64,000 bases of DNA from Candidatus Dormiibacterota bacterium (GTDB taxonomy: Bacteria > Chloroflexota > Dormibacteria > Dormibacterales > Dormibacteraceae): assembly GCA_003139695.1 (NCBI GenBank), contig PLJM01000011.1:165693-229692 (forward strand). The letters run 5' to 3'. The notes beneath the pieces were generated by a model. The model made no database searches, was not told the DNA's origin, and saw only the letters and a program-made list of their open reading frames with translations. Every line of letters starts with the position of its first letter. The first letter of the stretch is position 1. Position numbers and translations under genes: made by a program. This document shows, one piece after another, positions 41,304-50,160 of this stretch.

Positions 41304-42241
41304 ACCGGCGCGATGAATTCGATCGCGCCCGGCTGAATCTCGAAGAGGGCCGGCAGCGTCCCAGGCGTCTCGCCATCGAGATCCACAAGCACACGCGCCT
41401 TGGACGCAACCGAGATGCGTTTGCCGTACATCAGCTGGATCTTCGGGTTGTGGTCATCTAGATGTGTTCCATTCCTGATGCTACCGAGCTTGCGCGCCGT
41501 TTCGATCTTGCCCACGTTGCCGATCAGGATGACATCGAAGACGCCGTCGGTTGGCTTGGCTGAAGGCGCCATGCGCATTCCCCCGCCGTAGTACTGGCAG
41601 TTGGCGATCACCACCTGTTGGGCGACCAGATCGAACTGATTGCTGTCCACCACCACTGTCATCGGCTGGTTCTTCCATCCGAGCAGAGCCAGCCCTGAAG
41701 CGAGCGTGAACGCTGCAGCGCCAAGTCGCTTCGATCCCGTATTGACTCGATGTGCGACCACGCTGCTCAGGCCCAGGTCGGCGATGTTGATGAAGTGGCG
41801 CACCGCGGTGGAACCGTCGTTGGCCTGGTAAGTCGCGCAGCCTGCGTCCAGGCGTCGCGGCGTGCCGGCCTTGATGACCTGGACCGCCTCCTTGGGATCG
41901 AGCGGGATGCGCAGAGTGCGCCGGAAGTCGCCACCGGTGCCCAGCGGAAGCATCGCGAGCTTGGTGGTCGTCGGGATCGGCGCGCCGTTGTGGAAGAAGC
42001 CGTTGAGCACCTCGTTGAGGGTGCCGTCCCCGCCGACGGCGACGACGACCGGACGCGATTGCCTGACCGCTGTTTGCGCGATCTCAGTCGCTTCGAGGGC
42101 GCGGGTGGTCAACCTGCCTTCGTAGGGCAGGCCGGTGGTGTCAAGCCAGCTGCTGATCGCCGCCCATTCCTTCGCTGCGCGCCCGCCCGCTGAGGCTGGG
42201 TTGACGATGAACAGGACGGGAGCGCCGGGCCGGCCGCCTAT
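41300..42241 (-). CDS. dagK: Diacylglycerol kinase family lipid kinase (YegS/DagK); probable ATA start
   Basis: Lipid kinase with the catalytic motif VVAVGGDGTLNEVLNGFF and PLGTGGDFRRTL; 313 residues from the proposed start. The first canonical start, TTG 42112, would remove the conserved N-terminal strand VLFIVNPASAGGRAAKEW. That segment is encoded upstream in frame with no ATG, GTG or TTG. ATA 42241 overlaps the preceding stop TAG as ATAG, and GGAGG (42248-42252) is 6 bases away, an ideal distance. It follows the alkyl-DHAP-synthase-like gene, as does the DagK gene Rv2252 in Mycobacterium tuberculosis after Rv2251. Confidence 0.9.
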   Translation of the reverse strand: MGGRPGAPVLFIVNPASAGGRAAKEWAAISSWLDTTGLPYEGRLTTRALEATEIAQTAVRQSRPVVVAVGGDGTLNEVLNGFFHNGAPIPTTTKLAMLPLGTGGDFRRTLRIPLDPKEAVQVIKAGTPRRLDAGCATYQANDGSTAVRHFINIADLGLSSVVAHRVNTGSKRLGAAAFTLASGLALLGWKNQPMTVVVDSNQFDLVAQQVVIANCQYYGGGMRMAPSAKPTDGVFDVILIGNVGKIETARKLGSIRNGTHLDDHNPKIQLMYGKRISVASKARVLVDLDGETPGTLPALFEIQPGAIEFIAPV

Positions 42242-43599
42242 GACAGGCCTCCGAGTGCGCGCGGGTTGAGGGTTCTTGTTGGGTCAATCCCTTCCTTGAC
42301 CGCTCGCCAAACGCGCATCCAGCCGCCCATCTCGTCCGCGACCCATCGCGCACGTGCCTGGCCCGTCCCGTGGTGGTGGCTAATCGTCGCTCCCAGCCCA
42401 AGCGCTGCGGTCATCGCACCCTCCCATGCCCGGCCGTAAGCGGCGCGGGCCTCAGCCTCTGTGTCTGCGGATCCCCCGAACGAGAAGTAAGCGCAGCAGC
42501 CCTGCTCGTAGGCGTGGCTGAAATGGCATAACGCCAGTCCACCGATGACTATTGCGGACTTTACATCGGCATGAAGCCTGGGCAGCACCGTCCATCGCGC
42601 GGCCAGCTCGATGGTGTCGAGGTATGCTCCGGGCGGTTCGAGGAACGCTTTCAGGCGCTCGGCGGAGAGGCTGAATCGATGGCTGTCCCAGCGGTGCCAC
42701 GGTTCCTCTCCAAGGTCCTTGGCATCGGCCACGAACCGCTTCACTGCCTCGGCCTCGGCCTTGGCGACATCGGCCAGGCCGGCCGTGGCGATAACCAGGA
42801 GGCACTGCCCGGCGGGCAGGTCATAGCCGCCGAAAGCAGCATCTTCAGGGTCGTACAGCCGCATCACCAAAGGCCGGATGCCGGACTGCATCACGGCCCG
42901 CATCGCCTCGAGACCAGAGGCGAGGTCGCTGAATGCGTATCCCCGCCCGACCACCGTTTCAGGTAGGCGGTGCACCCGCAGCTCGGCCCCGAGGATGACG
43001 CCGAGCGCGCCTTCAGAGCCGAGCCACAGCTGGTGCAGGGCCGGCCCTACCGCTGATCGAGGGCCTGGCCGGGGAGCAGCAAAGGTGCCGTCCGGAAGGA
43101 CCACCGCAAGGCCTAGCACCATGTCCTCGACGTTGCCGTAGCGGCTCGACTCCTGGCCCGACGATCGCGTGGCCAGTAGGCCGCCGACGGTGGTTCCTGG
43201 CAGCGAGCTCGGGAAGTGGCCGAGGGTGAGGCCGCGCTCGTTGAGGTGCTTCTCCAACACGAGGCCGTTCACCCCTGACTCGCAGCGGCAGACCAGATTC
43301 GTCTCGTCGAGGTCGAGGATGCGGTCGAAGCCGCCCATGTCGAGCACCAGCTCGCCCGCGCTCGGCGCCAGGGCACCACACACGCCGGTGCCTCCGCCCA
43401 TCGGAGTTACGGCGACGCCATTGGCCGAGGCCCAGCGAAGGATGGCGATCACCTGCTCGCGCCCAGCCGGCCTTGCCACCAGGACTTTGGGGCGCTGAAC
43501 GCCATCGCGCTCTTCCATAAGACCCAGTGGCCAGTGGTCGCGAACTTCGCGCTCGTCAAGTGCTGCGGCGCCAACGATCTTCTCGATCTCGGCCCTCAT
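42238..43599 (-). CDS. FAD-binding oxidase, alkyldihydroxyacetonephosphate synthase-like
   Basis: FAD-binding type 4 (VAO-family) protein of about 453 residues. FAD-domain features are VTPMGGGTGVCGALAP, GHFPSSLPGTTVGGLLATRSSGQ and GNVEDMVLGLAVVLPDG. The C-terminal His-rich motif ATISHHHGTGQAR is the one seen in alkyl-DHAP synthases. ATG 43599 overlaps the glpB stop as ATGA. D-lactate or glycolate oxidation is the alternative. Next to glpB and a lipid kinase, a role in glycerol-3-phosphate or ether-lipid metabolism is suggested. Confidence 0.82.
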   Translation of the reverse strand: MRAEIEKIVGAAALDEREVRDHWPLGLMEERDGVQRPKVLVARPAGREQVIAILRWASANGVAVTPMGGGTGVCGALAPSAGELVLDMGGFDRILDLDETNLVCRCESGVNGLVLEKHLNERGLTLGHFPSSLPGTTVGGLLATRSSGQESSRYGNVEDMVLGLAVVLPDGTFAAPRPGPRSAVGPALHQLWLGSEGALGVILGAELRVHRLPETVVGRGYAFSDLASGLEAMRAVMQSGIRPLVMRLYDPEDAAFGGYDLPAGQCLLVIATAGLADVAKAEAEAVKRFVADAKDLGEEPWHRWDSHRFSLSAERLKAFLEPPGAYLDTIELAARWTVLPRLHADVKSAIVIGGLALCHFSHAYEQGCCAYFSFGGSADTEAEARAAYGRAWEGAMTAALGLGATISHHHGTGQARARWVADEMGGWMRVWRAVKEGIDPTRTLNPRALGGLS

Positions 43600-44723
43600 T
43601 GTTTCGCGGCCAACGTGCCGGCGAGCCAACCCGTCAGGAGCGGGACGCCGAAACCGCACGCGCCCGCGTAGTCGTAACCACCGAGCACCGCGCCGGCCGC
43701 GTAGAGGTTCGCGTATGGCGGTGCGCCCACTTCATTCAATGGGTGCAGCTGTTTGTCAGTCATCAATCCGCTCTGCATCTCAGCGGCGGGGTCCAGGTAC
43801 TCGAGGTGGCGCAGGCGCGCTCCCCCGGTGCTGGCAAGAACGCCGTCGTGAAAGACCCCGAGATCGAGCAAAGGCTCCTCGGGCTTGCGGCCTCCGCGGA
43901 TCCCTCCACCGATGTGATGACCCGCGGCAAGGACGAAAGCGTCGGCTCGATACGCGCGGTCTCCGGCACGCGCGGCTGTAATGCGACCGCTTTCAAAGTC
44001 GAATCCCTGGATCTCCGCTTTAACAGTTCCCAGGCCGATCACCTGCTGCAGGCGCCATCCGTGGGGGGATGGCGGCGCGGCCAGGAGCTCGAAGCTGTCG
44101 TCAGGGAGATTGCTGAATCCCGGCGGGTACGCCACCGAAGCCGCGCGGGCCTTAGCCAGCGTCGGGGCCCGGCGTCCATAGAGGTCGGTGAGCGACGCCG
44201 ACATCGGCAGGTTCGGGATCGACACGTCCTCGGCAAACGCGTCGATGCCGTGCAGCTCCTTCAGCGCCTGCGCAGTCGACGCAGCGTCGTAATCGCCCAC
44301 CTGGGGCACCCCGACCACGGCCACCCTCCGACCCGCCAGCGCGCGCAGCTCACCGCCCGCCACCGTGGCCGGCACCAGGTTCGCGGGCCGGGCCAGCCCG
44401 TGGATGTCGGCGTAAAGGCCACGGTGCTTCCAACCGCCCTCGAACTTGAGGCCGCCCTTCTCGAGCGCGAGGTGGATCGCCTGGATCGCGGTGTCCAGCT
44501 CCGTGGCGATGCGAACGGCGTCGAGGCCGAGCCTGGTGAACGGGTGATGCGGCTGCGTCCCCAATATCGAATCGAGGTCGTCGACGATTTCCATGCCGCC
44601 CGCGTAGAGCGCCGTGGCGCCCGGGGCGCGCGCCACCACCGTCACGTCAGCACCTGCACGCCGTGCTGCCAGCGCTGCGCAGTAGCCCGCAAAGCCCCCG
44701 CCGATGACGACGACGCGTGTCAA
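43596..44723 (-). CDS. glpB: GlpB-like flavoprotein (anaerobic glycerol-3-phosphate dehydrogenase subunit B)
   Basis: FAD protein of 375 residues with the dinucleotide motif VVVIGGGFAGYCAALAARRAGADV at the N-terminus (only the first part is invariant). GlpB-like stretches include ATALYAGGMEIVDDLDS, FVLAAGHHIGGGIRGG and NLYAAGAVLGGYDYA. GlpA and GlpC are not in the window, so it would act alone or with partners elsewhere. The TTG start overlaps the ribF stop as TTGA. Confidence 0.8.
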   Translation of the reverse strand: MTRVVVIGGGFAGYCAALAARRAGADVTVVARAPGATALYAGGMEIVDDLDSILGTQPHHPFTRLGLDAVRIATELDTAIQAIHLALEKGGLKFEGGWKHRGLYADIHGLARPANLVPATVAGGELRALAGRRVAVVGVPQVGDYDAASTAQALKELHGIDAFAEDVSIPNLPMSASLTDLYGRRAPTLAKARAASVAYPPGFSNLPDDSFELLAAPPSPHGWRLQQVIGLGTVKAEIQGFDFESGRITAARAGDRAYRADAFVLAAGHHIGGGIRGGRKPEEPLLDLGVFHDGVLASTGGARLRHLEYLDPAAEMQSGLMTDKQLHPLNEVGAPPYANLYAAGAVLGGYDYAGACGFGVPLLTGWLAGTLAAKQ

Positions 44724-45625
44724 AGCTTGACGATCCGGCGCGTGTCGGCGACATCGCGGTGCAATTGCTCGACCAGCTCATCGGTGTTGGGAAATTTGAT
44801 GTCTGCGTGCAGATAACGGATGAACCGAAGCTCCAGCCGCTTCTGGTAGAGATCGCCCTCGAAATCGAGTAGAAATGCCTCCACGCGAAGAGTCGTGCCT
44901 CCGAACGTTGGCCGGTAGCCAACCGAAAGCGCCGCGATGAAGGTGCCTTCCGGAGCGATCGCCCGCCCCGCGTATGCACCCAGCGCGGGCACGAGCTTGT
45001 TCGGCTCGACTCCGATGTTGGCGGTTGGGAAACCGAGCCTCCGGCCGACCTTGTCCCCCGCTTCGACCGGTCCGGCCATCGAGTATTCGCGGCCGAGCAA
45101 CCGGTTTGCCTCTTCCATCTCACCCAGCGTCACGAGCCGTCTCAGGTCGGAGCTGTGAAGTTCCTTTCCATTCAATTTGAAAGGGGGCACGACATCCACG
45201 ACGTGCCCGTTGGCGCGCAGCCACTCGGCGTTGCCTCGCCGCTCACGGCCGAACGCGAAGTCGAAACCGACGACCCAGCGCCGCACCTCGATCACAGGCG
45301 TCAAGAGGTCGACGAACTCCTGCGGCGACCGAGATGCGAGCGCCCGGTCGAATCGGATGACTATCGCGTGCTCGATGCCCAGAGCCTCGATGAGAGCGAG
45401 CTTCTCCTGCAGCGTGGTGACCGACGGCGGGCAGTTCGCCGGGTCGAGCACGCAGCGCGGGTGAGGCTCGAATGTCATCAGCGCCGGCTGGGCTCCGTCG
45501 ATGGCGGCGGCGGCAACTGTGCGCCGGATCACATCGACATGCCCGAGATGAACGCCGTCAAAGCTTCCGACTGTGAGCGTCACCGCTCCGATCGGGCTCG
45601 AGGGGAGCCCAAAGTGGACCTTCAT
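44720..45625 (-). CDS. ribF: Bifunctional riboflavin kinase/FAD synthetase
   Basis: Makes FMN and FAD; about 301 residues. The N-terminal nucleotidyltransferase has TVGSFDGVHLGHVDVIRRTV and the C-terminal kinase domain has MAGPVEAGDKVGRRLGFPTANI. ATG 45625 is preferred to the frame opening at 45685, which overlaps truB. It is the usual last gene of the nusA-infB operon, but here two flavoprotein genes follow directly, which would need its product. Confidence 0.95.
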   Translation of the reverse strand: MKVHFGLPSSPIGAVTLTVGSFDGVHLGHVDVIRRTVAAAAIDGAQPALMTFEPHPRCVLDPANCPPSVTTLQEKLALIEALGIEHAIVIRFDRALASRSPQEFVDLLTPVIEVRRWVVGFDFAFGRERRGNAEWLRANGHVVDVVPPFKLNGKELHSSDLRRLVTLGEMEEANRLLGREYSMAGPVEAGDKVGRRLGFPTANIGVEPNKLVPALGAYAGRAIAPEGTFIAALSVGYRPTFGGTTLRVEAFLLDFEGDLYQKRLELRFIRYLHADIKFPNTDELVEQLHRDVADTRRIVKL

Positions 45626-45635
45626 CGCGCCAAGT

Positions 45636-46550
45636 TCAGCTGAGCACCTTTTCGGGCACGAAGGTCCGGCGAAGTGGGTCTGCATGGCCGAGGGCGACCA
45701 GCCGGCCGCCTGCGTCGTGAGCTCTGATCAGGCCGGGTCCGGGCTCCGGCAGTACGCGGACCGAGCGACCTTGCCTGACCATCGCCTCCTGCTCGACATT
45801 GAGCCGGACCCGCTCCATGTCCGGCAGTATGACTTCGGCAGGAAGCAACAGGCCGCGAACTTCGTCAGTGGTGGTCAGGGCATCGACCTTCACCGCAGAT
45901 TCGATGAGAAGAGGGCCGTAGGCAGTGCGCACCAGCCGGCCGAGATAGCCCCCAACTCCGAGCCTCCGGCCGAGGTCACGCGCGATCGACCGCAGGTATG
46001 TGCCGCTGCTGCACCGGATCTCCACACGGGCCACTGCTTCGGCGCCGGCGGTGAAGCTCAGAACACGCGCCTCGTAAACCTCGACCTCACGGGCGTGGGG
46101 TCGGGGCTCCTCGCCCATCCTCGCGAGCTTGTACGCGCGCTGGCCATCGACTTTGACGGCCGAAAAGGCCGGTGGCTCCTGCTGTATCCGCCCGGTGAAA
46201 GCCACCAGGCCGGCCTCGATGTCGCCTGCGGACAAGCCGCTCGGGTCGCCGACAGCCTCCCGCTCGGCCTCGGCGTCGTCGGTGGCCGTCGAGAATCCCA
46301 GATGGATATCGGCGACATACGTTTTCGGGAGTCGCAACGCAAACTCCGCGAGTCGAGTCGCAGATTCGAAAAGGATCGGGAGCACGCCGGTGGCCAACGG
46401 GTCGAGGGTGCCGGCATGGCCGACGCGGTGCGCGCCAGTCAAACGGCGGAGACGGCTGACGACTGCGAAAGAGGTTTCTCCGGCGCCTTTGTCTACGTTC
46501 AGAACGCCAGTCGAGAAGGCAGCAGCGTCAGCTCTTCTGCGAGGCGGCAA
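45636..46550 (-). CDS. truB: tRNA pseudouridine synthase B
   Basis: Forms pseudouridine 55 in the T-loop of tRNAs; 304 residues. The N-terminus GVLNVDKGAGETSFAVV, the catalytic Asp in VGHAGTLDPLATGVLP and the C-terminal PUA region are present. TTG 46550 follows GGAG by 7 bases and overlaps nrnA by 23 bases. Confidence 0.95.
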   Translation of the reverse strand: MPPRRRADAAAFSTGVLNVDKGAGETSFAVVSRLRRLTGAHRVGHAGTLDPLATGVLPILFESATRLAEFALRLPKTYVADIHLGFSTATDDAEAEREAVGDPSGLSAGDIEAGLVAFTGRIQQEPPAFSAVKVDGQRAYKLARMGEEPRPHAREVEVYEARVLSFTAGAEAVARVEIRCSSGTYLRSIARDLGRRLGVGGYLGRLVRTAYGPLLIESAVKVDALTTTDEVRGLLLPAEVILPDMERVRLNVEQEAMVRQGRSVRVLPEPGPGLIRAHDAGGRLVALGHADPLRRTFVPEKVLS

Positions 46551-47529
46551 TGATCGACTCCTTGGCGGTCGCCAGCACGAGCTTCACTGCCTCGTCCATC
46601 GGCTTATCGATCTCCGCCCCTGCCGCTCGAATGTGTCCCCCGCCCCCAAAGACCGCACATAGCGCGGCGGCATCGACGCCACCCCGGCTGCGAACGCTGA
46701 TCTTGGTGAGCTCTGCGTTCACCTCCTTGAAGAGGATGGCCAGCTCCAGCCCGGCGATGCTGTTGAGATTGTCGATGATCCCCTCCGACTCGGCCATCAC
46801 GGCGCCGGCTTCCCGCAGCATGCCGCGCGTCACCTTCGCCCACGCCAACCGGCCTTCCATCTCGACGCGCATGGTCGCCAGAGCCAGGCCGTTCAACTTC
46901 AGAGTCGTCTCCGGCCGCATCTTGTACACGAGCGTCGCGATGTGCCCCGGATCGGCGCCGAGGCGTGCGAGTCTCGCGGCATCCTCGAGGGCCTGCGGTG
47001 TGGTGTTCTCGTGACGGAAGCCGCCGGTATCCGTGAGCAGAGCGACGTACAGGTCGGTCGCGATGGTTGCCGTGATCGGGAAGCCGAAGTGATCGAGCAT
47101 CCGCATGACCATCTGCCCCACAGCAGAGGCGTCAGGCTCGATCACGTTGATGTCGCCAAAGCGCGAGTTCGAAGGGTGGTGGTCGACGTTGACGATGGTG
47201 GCCTGCGACGCAATCCGCTTGACGCTGCTCCCGGAGCGCTCGAGGTTGCCCGAGTCGAAGAAGAACACCAGATGCGGGTCGATCCCGTGGGGGGGCTCCT
47301 CCAGGATTTCGCTGAAGCCGGGGAGAAACGTGTACATCTCCGGCAGCGGCGGCGGGATGAGCACCCACACCTGCTTGCCGGCCGATCGCAGCGCCTCGGC
47401 AAACGCCAGGCTGCAGCCGAGCGTGTCCCCGTCAGCATCCTTGTGCCCGAAGATCAGGATGTCCTCATTGGCGTCGATGAGCTCCTTGATCTCGTCGTAG
47501 ACGTCTGACTTCGGTCGCGGGCTGGCTAT
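46528..47529 (-). CDS. nrnA: DHH/DHHA1 phosphoesterase NrnA (nanoRNase/pAp phosphatase); probable ATA start
   Basis: Degrades short oligoribonucleotides and pAp; about 333 residues from the proposed start. The DHH motif is VNVDHHPSNSRFGD, LLTDTGGFRHENT follows, and the DHHA1 part ends FGGGGHIRAAGAEID. The first canonical start, GTG 47370, would delete motif I, FGHKDADGDTLG, which carries metal-binding aspartates. It is encoded upstream in frame without ATG, GTG or TTG before it. ATA 47529 overlaps the rbfA stop TAG as ATAG, with GGAGG (47537-47541) 7 bases upstream. Confidence 0.93.
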   Translation of the reverse strand: MASPRPKSDVYDEIKELIDANEDILIFGHKDADGDTLGCSLAFAEALRSAGKQVWVLIPPPLPEMYTFLPGFSEILEEPPHGIDPHLVFFFDSGNLERSGSSVKRIASQATIVNVDHHPSNSRFGDINVIEPDASAVGQMVMRMLDHFGFPITATIATDLYVALLTDTGGFRHENTTPQALEDAARLARLGADPGHIATLVYKMRPETTLKLNGLALATMRVEMEGRLAWAKVTRGMLREAGAVMAESEGIIDNLNSIAGLELAILFKEVNAELTKISVRSRGGVDAAALCAVFGGGGHIRAAGAEIDKPMDEAVKLVLATAKESIIAASQKS

Positions 47530-47927
47530 GTCGTCTCCTCCTCGCTCTCGCCGGTCGAGGCGACCTCGGCGTTGTCCGACACAGACGGGAGGACTTCCTT
47601 GAGCAGCTCGTTGATGTGGACGCTGTACTCGATCGAGGGGTCAATCTCGAATCGGAGGTCGGGCGAGAACTTCAAGTTCTGCAGCCGCTTGCCGAGCTCA
47701 TGGCGAATCAAGCCCTTGGCAGAATCGAGACCCGCGATCGATGCCTTCTTCTCCTCGGGGTTGCCGAGCACGCTCACACGTACGCGCGCCTGACGCAGGT
47801 CAGGCGACATGCGTACCGCCGTGATGCTCACGAACCCGATGCGTGGATCCTTGAGATCTCGGCGGATGATTGACATGATCTCCTCGCGCACCTGCTCGCC
47901 GACCTGGTCGGCGCGGTAGCTGGTCAT
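47526..47927 (-). CDS. rbfA: Ribosome-binding factor A
   Basis: 30S maturation factor of about 133 residues with a KH-like fold: QVREEIMSIIRRDLKDPRIGFVSI and QARVRVSVLGNPEEKKA. The C-terminal tail is acidic (GESEEETT). ATG 47927 has GGAGG 5 bases upstream; the TTG at 47948 lacks this. Its last codons contain the Shine-Dalgarno for the next gene. Confidence 0.94.
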   Translation of the reverse strand: MTSYRADQVGEQVREEIMSIIRRDLKDPRIGFVSITAVRMSPDLRQARVRVSVLGNPEEKKASIAGLDSAKGLIRHELGKRLQNLKFSPDLRFEIDPSIEYSVHINELLKEVLPSVSDNAEVASTGESEEETT

Positions 47928-47960
47928 CACGACCTCCGCTTTTAGCAAGACACGCCTTGC

Positions 47961-49940
47961 CTAGATTTCTTCCCGCTCGAGGCGGTATGTCTCCATGACG
48001 TCGCCGGGTTCGAAAGCCTCGAAGCCCTCGAGCCCAACGCCGCACTCCTGGCCCTCGGACATCTCCCGCACGTCCTCCTTGAAGTGCTTCAACGAGCTGA
48101 TCCTACCCTCGAAGATCTGCTCTTTCCCCCTCAACAGCTTGGCCCAACCCCCACGGGTAATTTTGCCCTCGACCACCCGGGAGCCGGCGATCACGCCCTG
48201 GCGAGGGATCTTGATCGGGATGACGACCTCGACCTTACCTTCACGGATTTGACGATACGTCGGCTCACGCAGACCCTTGGCCGCCCGCTCGACGTCTTCG
48301 GTGAGCTTGTAGATAACGTCGTAGTAGCGGACTTCGACCTTGGCTCGTTCCGCGGCAGCGACAGCAGCGGGCGTCGGCTTGAGGTTGAAGCAGATGATGA
48401 TCGCGTTCGACACGCCGGCCAGCAGCAGGTCTGAGTCGCTGACGGCCCCCACTCCCTGACCGACGATCTTGATCGCGACCACCGGGTCTTCGATCTTCTG
48501 CAGCGCGCTGAGGAGGGCTTCCAACGTGCCCTGCGCATCTGATTTGACGACCAGGCTGAGCTCCTTGACCTCGCCTTCTTTGGCGCGGCGCGAAAGCTCT
48601 TCCAGGGTGATCCTCGGGGCGAAGTCTCGTGCCGCTTCCTGCGTGCGTCGCTCAGTCAGCTTCGTCAGCGCGATCTGCCGAGCCGCTTTTTCCGAGCCGA
48701 CGACCTGGAAGATGTCTCCGGCCTGTGGGACCTCGCTCATACCCGAGACCACGACCGGGGTCGCGGGACCGGCCTCGGCCACGGCCTCGCCGCGATCGTT
48801 CGCCAGCGCTCGGACGCGGCCGTAGATGTGGCCGCAGACGAAGTCGTCGCCGACTCGCAAAGTTCCGGCTTGCACCAGCACGGTGGCGACGGGGCCACGA
48901 CCGCGCTCGAGGTGCGCATCAACGACGGTACCGATGGCATTGCGGTCGGGGTTCGCTTTGAGCTCGAGGATGTCGGACGACAGGACGATGGTGGTCAGCA
49001 GATCGTCGATGCCCTGGCCCGTCTTCGCGCTGAGGTGCACACACTCGTGCTCACCGCCGTAATGACGCGTGACAATGCCTTGCGCCGCGAGCTCCTGGTG
49101 AACGCGATCGGCGTTCGCCCCCGGGACGTCCATCTTGTTGATGGCGACGATGATTGGGACCTTCGCTGCTCGGGCGTGCTGTATCGCTTCGATGGTCTGC
49201 GGCTTGACGCCATCGTCGGCGGCGACGACGAGCACCACGAGGTCGGTGACCTGCGCGCCGCGAGCACGCATTGCGGTGAACGCCTCGTGGCCCGGCGTGT
49301 CGACGAAGACGATTGGGTGCCCGTCCGCGGTCTCGATTTTGTACGCACCGATGCGCTGGGTGATGCCACCGGCCTCGCCCGCAGCGACCCTGGTTTTGCG
49401 GATGGCGTCGAGGATGGAGGTCTTGCCATGGTCGACGTGTCCCAGGACCGTGACGATCGGCGCGCGCGGCGCGAGCTTGCTCGGGTCTTCATTGGCGACC
49501 GAGAACAGCTCCTCGCGCGACGTGGTGACGACCGCCTCGCCTTCTGCAGACTCGGTCGCGACGACGTCCTCGCTGGACACCGGTTCGACCGTGTAGCCAA
49601 ACTCATCGGCCACGATCTCGGCGGTCGCGAAGTCGATGACCTGGTTGATGGTCGCCATGATGTTCGAGGCCATCAGCTTCTTGATCACCTCGACGGGGCT
49701 GACCGAGAGCTTCTCAGCAAGGTCCTTCACGGACAGGCTTGGCGGCAGCACCGCGCGACGGTCGCCGTTGGGGGCGATCTTGACCGCCGCCGAGGCCGGC
49801 TTGAACGCGGATCGGGCAGCCTCGATCGCCGGCGGCGCCAGCGGCGCGGCGGCGTTACGCGTCAGCCGCCTCTGCTGGAGGAAGTTCACCAGCTCCTTTT
49901 GGCTGATCCCGAGTTCGCGTGCGAGTTCGTGTGCTTTCAT
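47961..49940 (-). CDS. infB: Translation initiation factor IF-2
   Basis: GTPase that brings initiator tRNA to the 30S subunit, 659 residues, at the short end for IF-2 because the N-terminal linker is brief. The IF2N helix ([19 protein letters not shown]) is followed by the G domain with [22 protein letters not shown] and NKMD, then domains II, III and the fMet-tRNA-binding IV. The hairpin array at 49961-50096 lies directly upstream. Confidence 0.97.
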   Translation of the reverse strand: MKAHELARELGISQKELVNFLQQRRLTRNAAAPLAPPAIEAARSAFKPASAAVKIAPNGDRRAVLPPSLSVKDLAEKLSVSPVEVIKKLMASNIMATINQVIDFATAEIVADEFGYTVEPVSSEDVVATESAEGEAVVTTSREELFSVANEDPSKLAPRAPIVTVLGHVDHGKTSILDAIRKTRVAAGEAGGITQRIGAYKIETADGHPIVFVDTPGHEAFTAMRARGAQVTDLVVLVVAADDGVKPQTIEAIQHARAAKVPIIVAINKMDVPGANADRVHQELAAQGIVTRHYGGEHECVHLSAKTGQGIDDLLTTIVLSSDILELKANPDRNAIGTVVDAHLERGRGPVATVLVQAGTLRVGDDFVCGHIYGRVRALANDRGEAVAEAGPATPVVVSGMSEVPQAGDIFQVVGSEKAARQIALTKLTERRTQEAARDFAPRITLEELSRRAKEGEVKELSLVVKSDAQGTLEALLSALQKIEDPVVAIKIVGQGVGAVSDSDLLLAGVSNAIIICFNLKPTPAAVAAAERAKVEVRYYDVIYKLTEDVERAAKGLREPTYRQIREGKVEVVIPIKIPRQGVIAGSRVVEGKITRGGWAKLLRGKEQIFEGRISSLKHFKEDVREMSEGQECGVGLEGFEAFEPGDVMETYRLEREEI

Positions 49941-49960
49941 GCGGAGCTACTGATTATGCC

Positions 49961-50096
49961 GGTAAGCGTGGGGGAGGCAGGCCTCCCCCGCGGGACCCCC
50001 TCCGGAAAAAGCGCGGGGGAAGCAGGCCTCCCCCGCGGGACCCCTACCCGGAAAAAGCGCGGGGAAAGCAGGCCTCCCCCGCGGAACCCCCTCCGG
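49961..50096. repeat. Tandem hairpin array (H1 units of about 45 bp)
   Basis: Two full units (49981-50025 and 50026-50071) and partial ones on each side. Each joint forms a strong stem such as GCGGGGGA/TCCCCCGC. The units differ by a few bases. The array lies between ylxR and infB inside the nusA operon, so it will be transcribed as a run of stable hairpins. A single related H1 unit occurs at 56774-56805. Confidence 0.75.
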
Positions 50097-50130
50097 TGTG
50101 TCGCCGCGTCTGGAGACGCTTTGATGGGAC

Positions 50131-50160
50131 CAGGTGACGGCCGGAGTGAATCCGGCCTAC
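50131..50160 (-). repeat. Composite element, H2 hairpin near the ylxR stop
   Basis: GGCCGGAGTGAATCCGGCC with flanking GTGAC and TAC. The same hairpin with one change is at 56863-56891, also downstream of an H1 unit and a partly alignable spacer. The stop codon TAG of ylxR is formed by the edge of this element. Confidence 0.7.

Noticed and set aside
49961..50096. Array of similar units could be mistaken for a CRISPR
   Set aside because: Units of about 45 bp follow each other with no unique spacers, each contains a GC-rich hairpin, and no cas genes are near.
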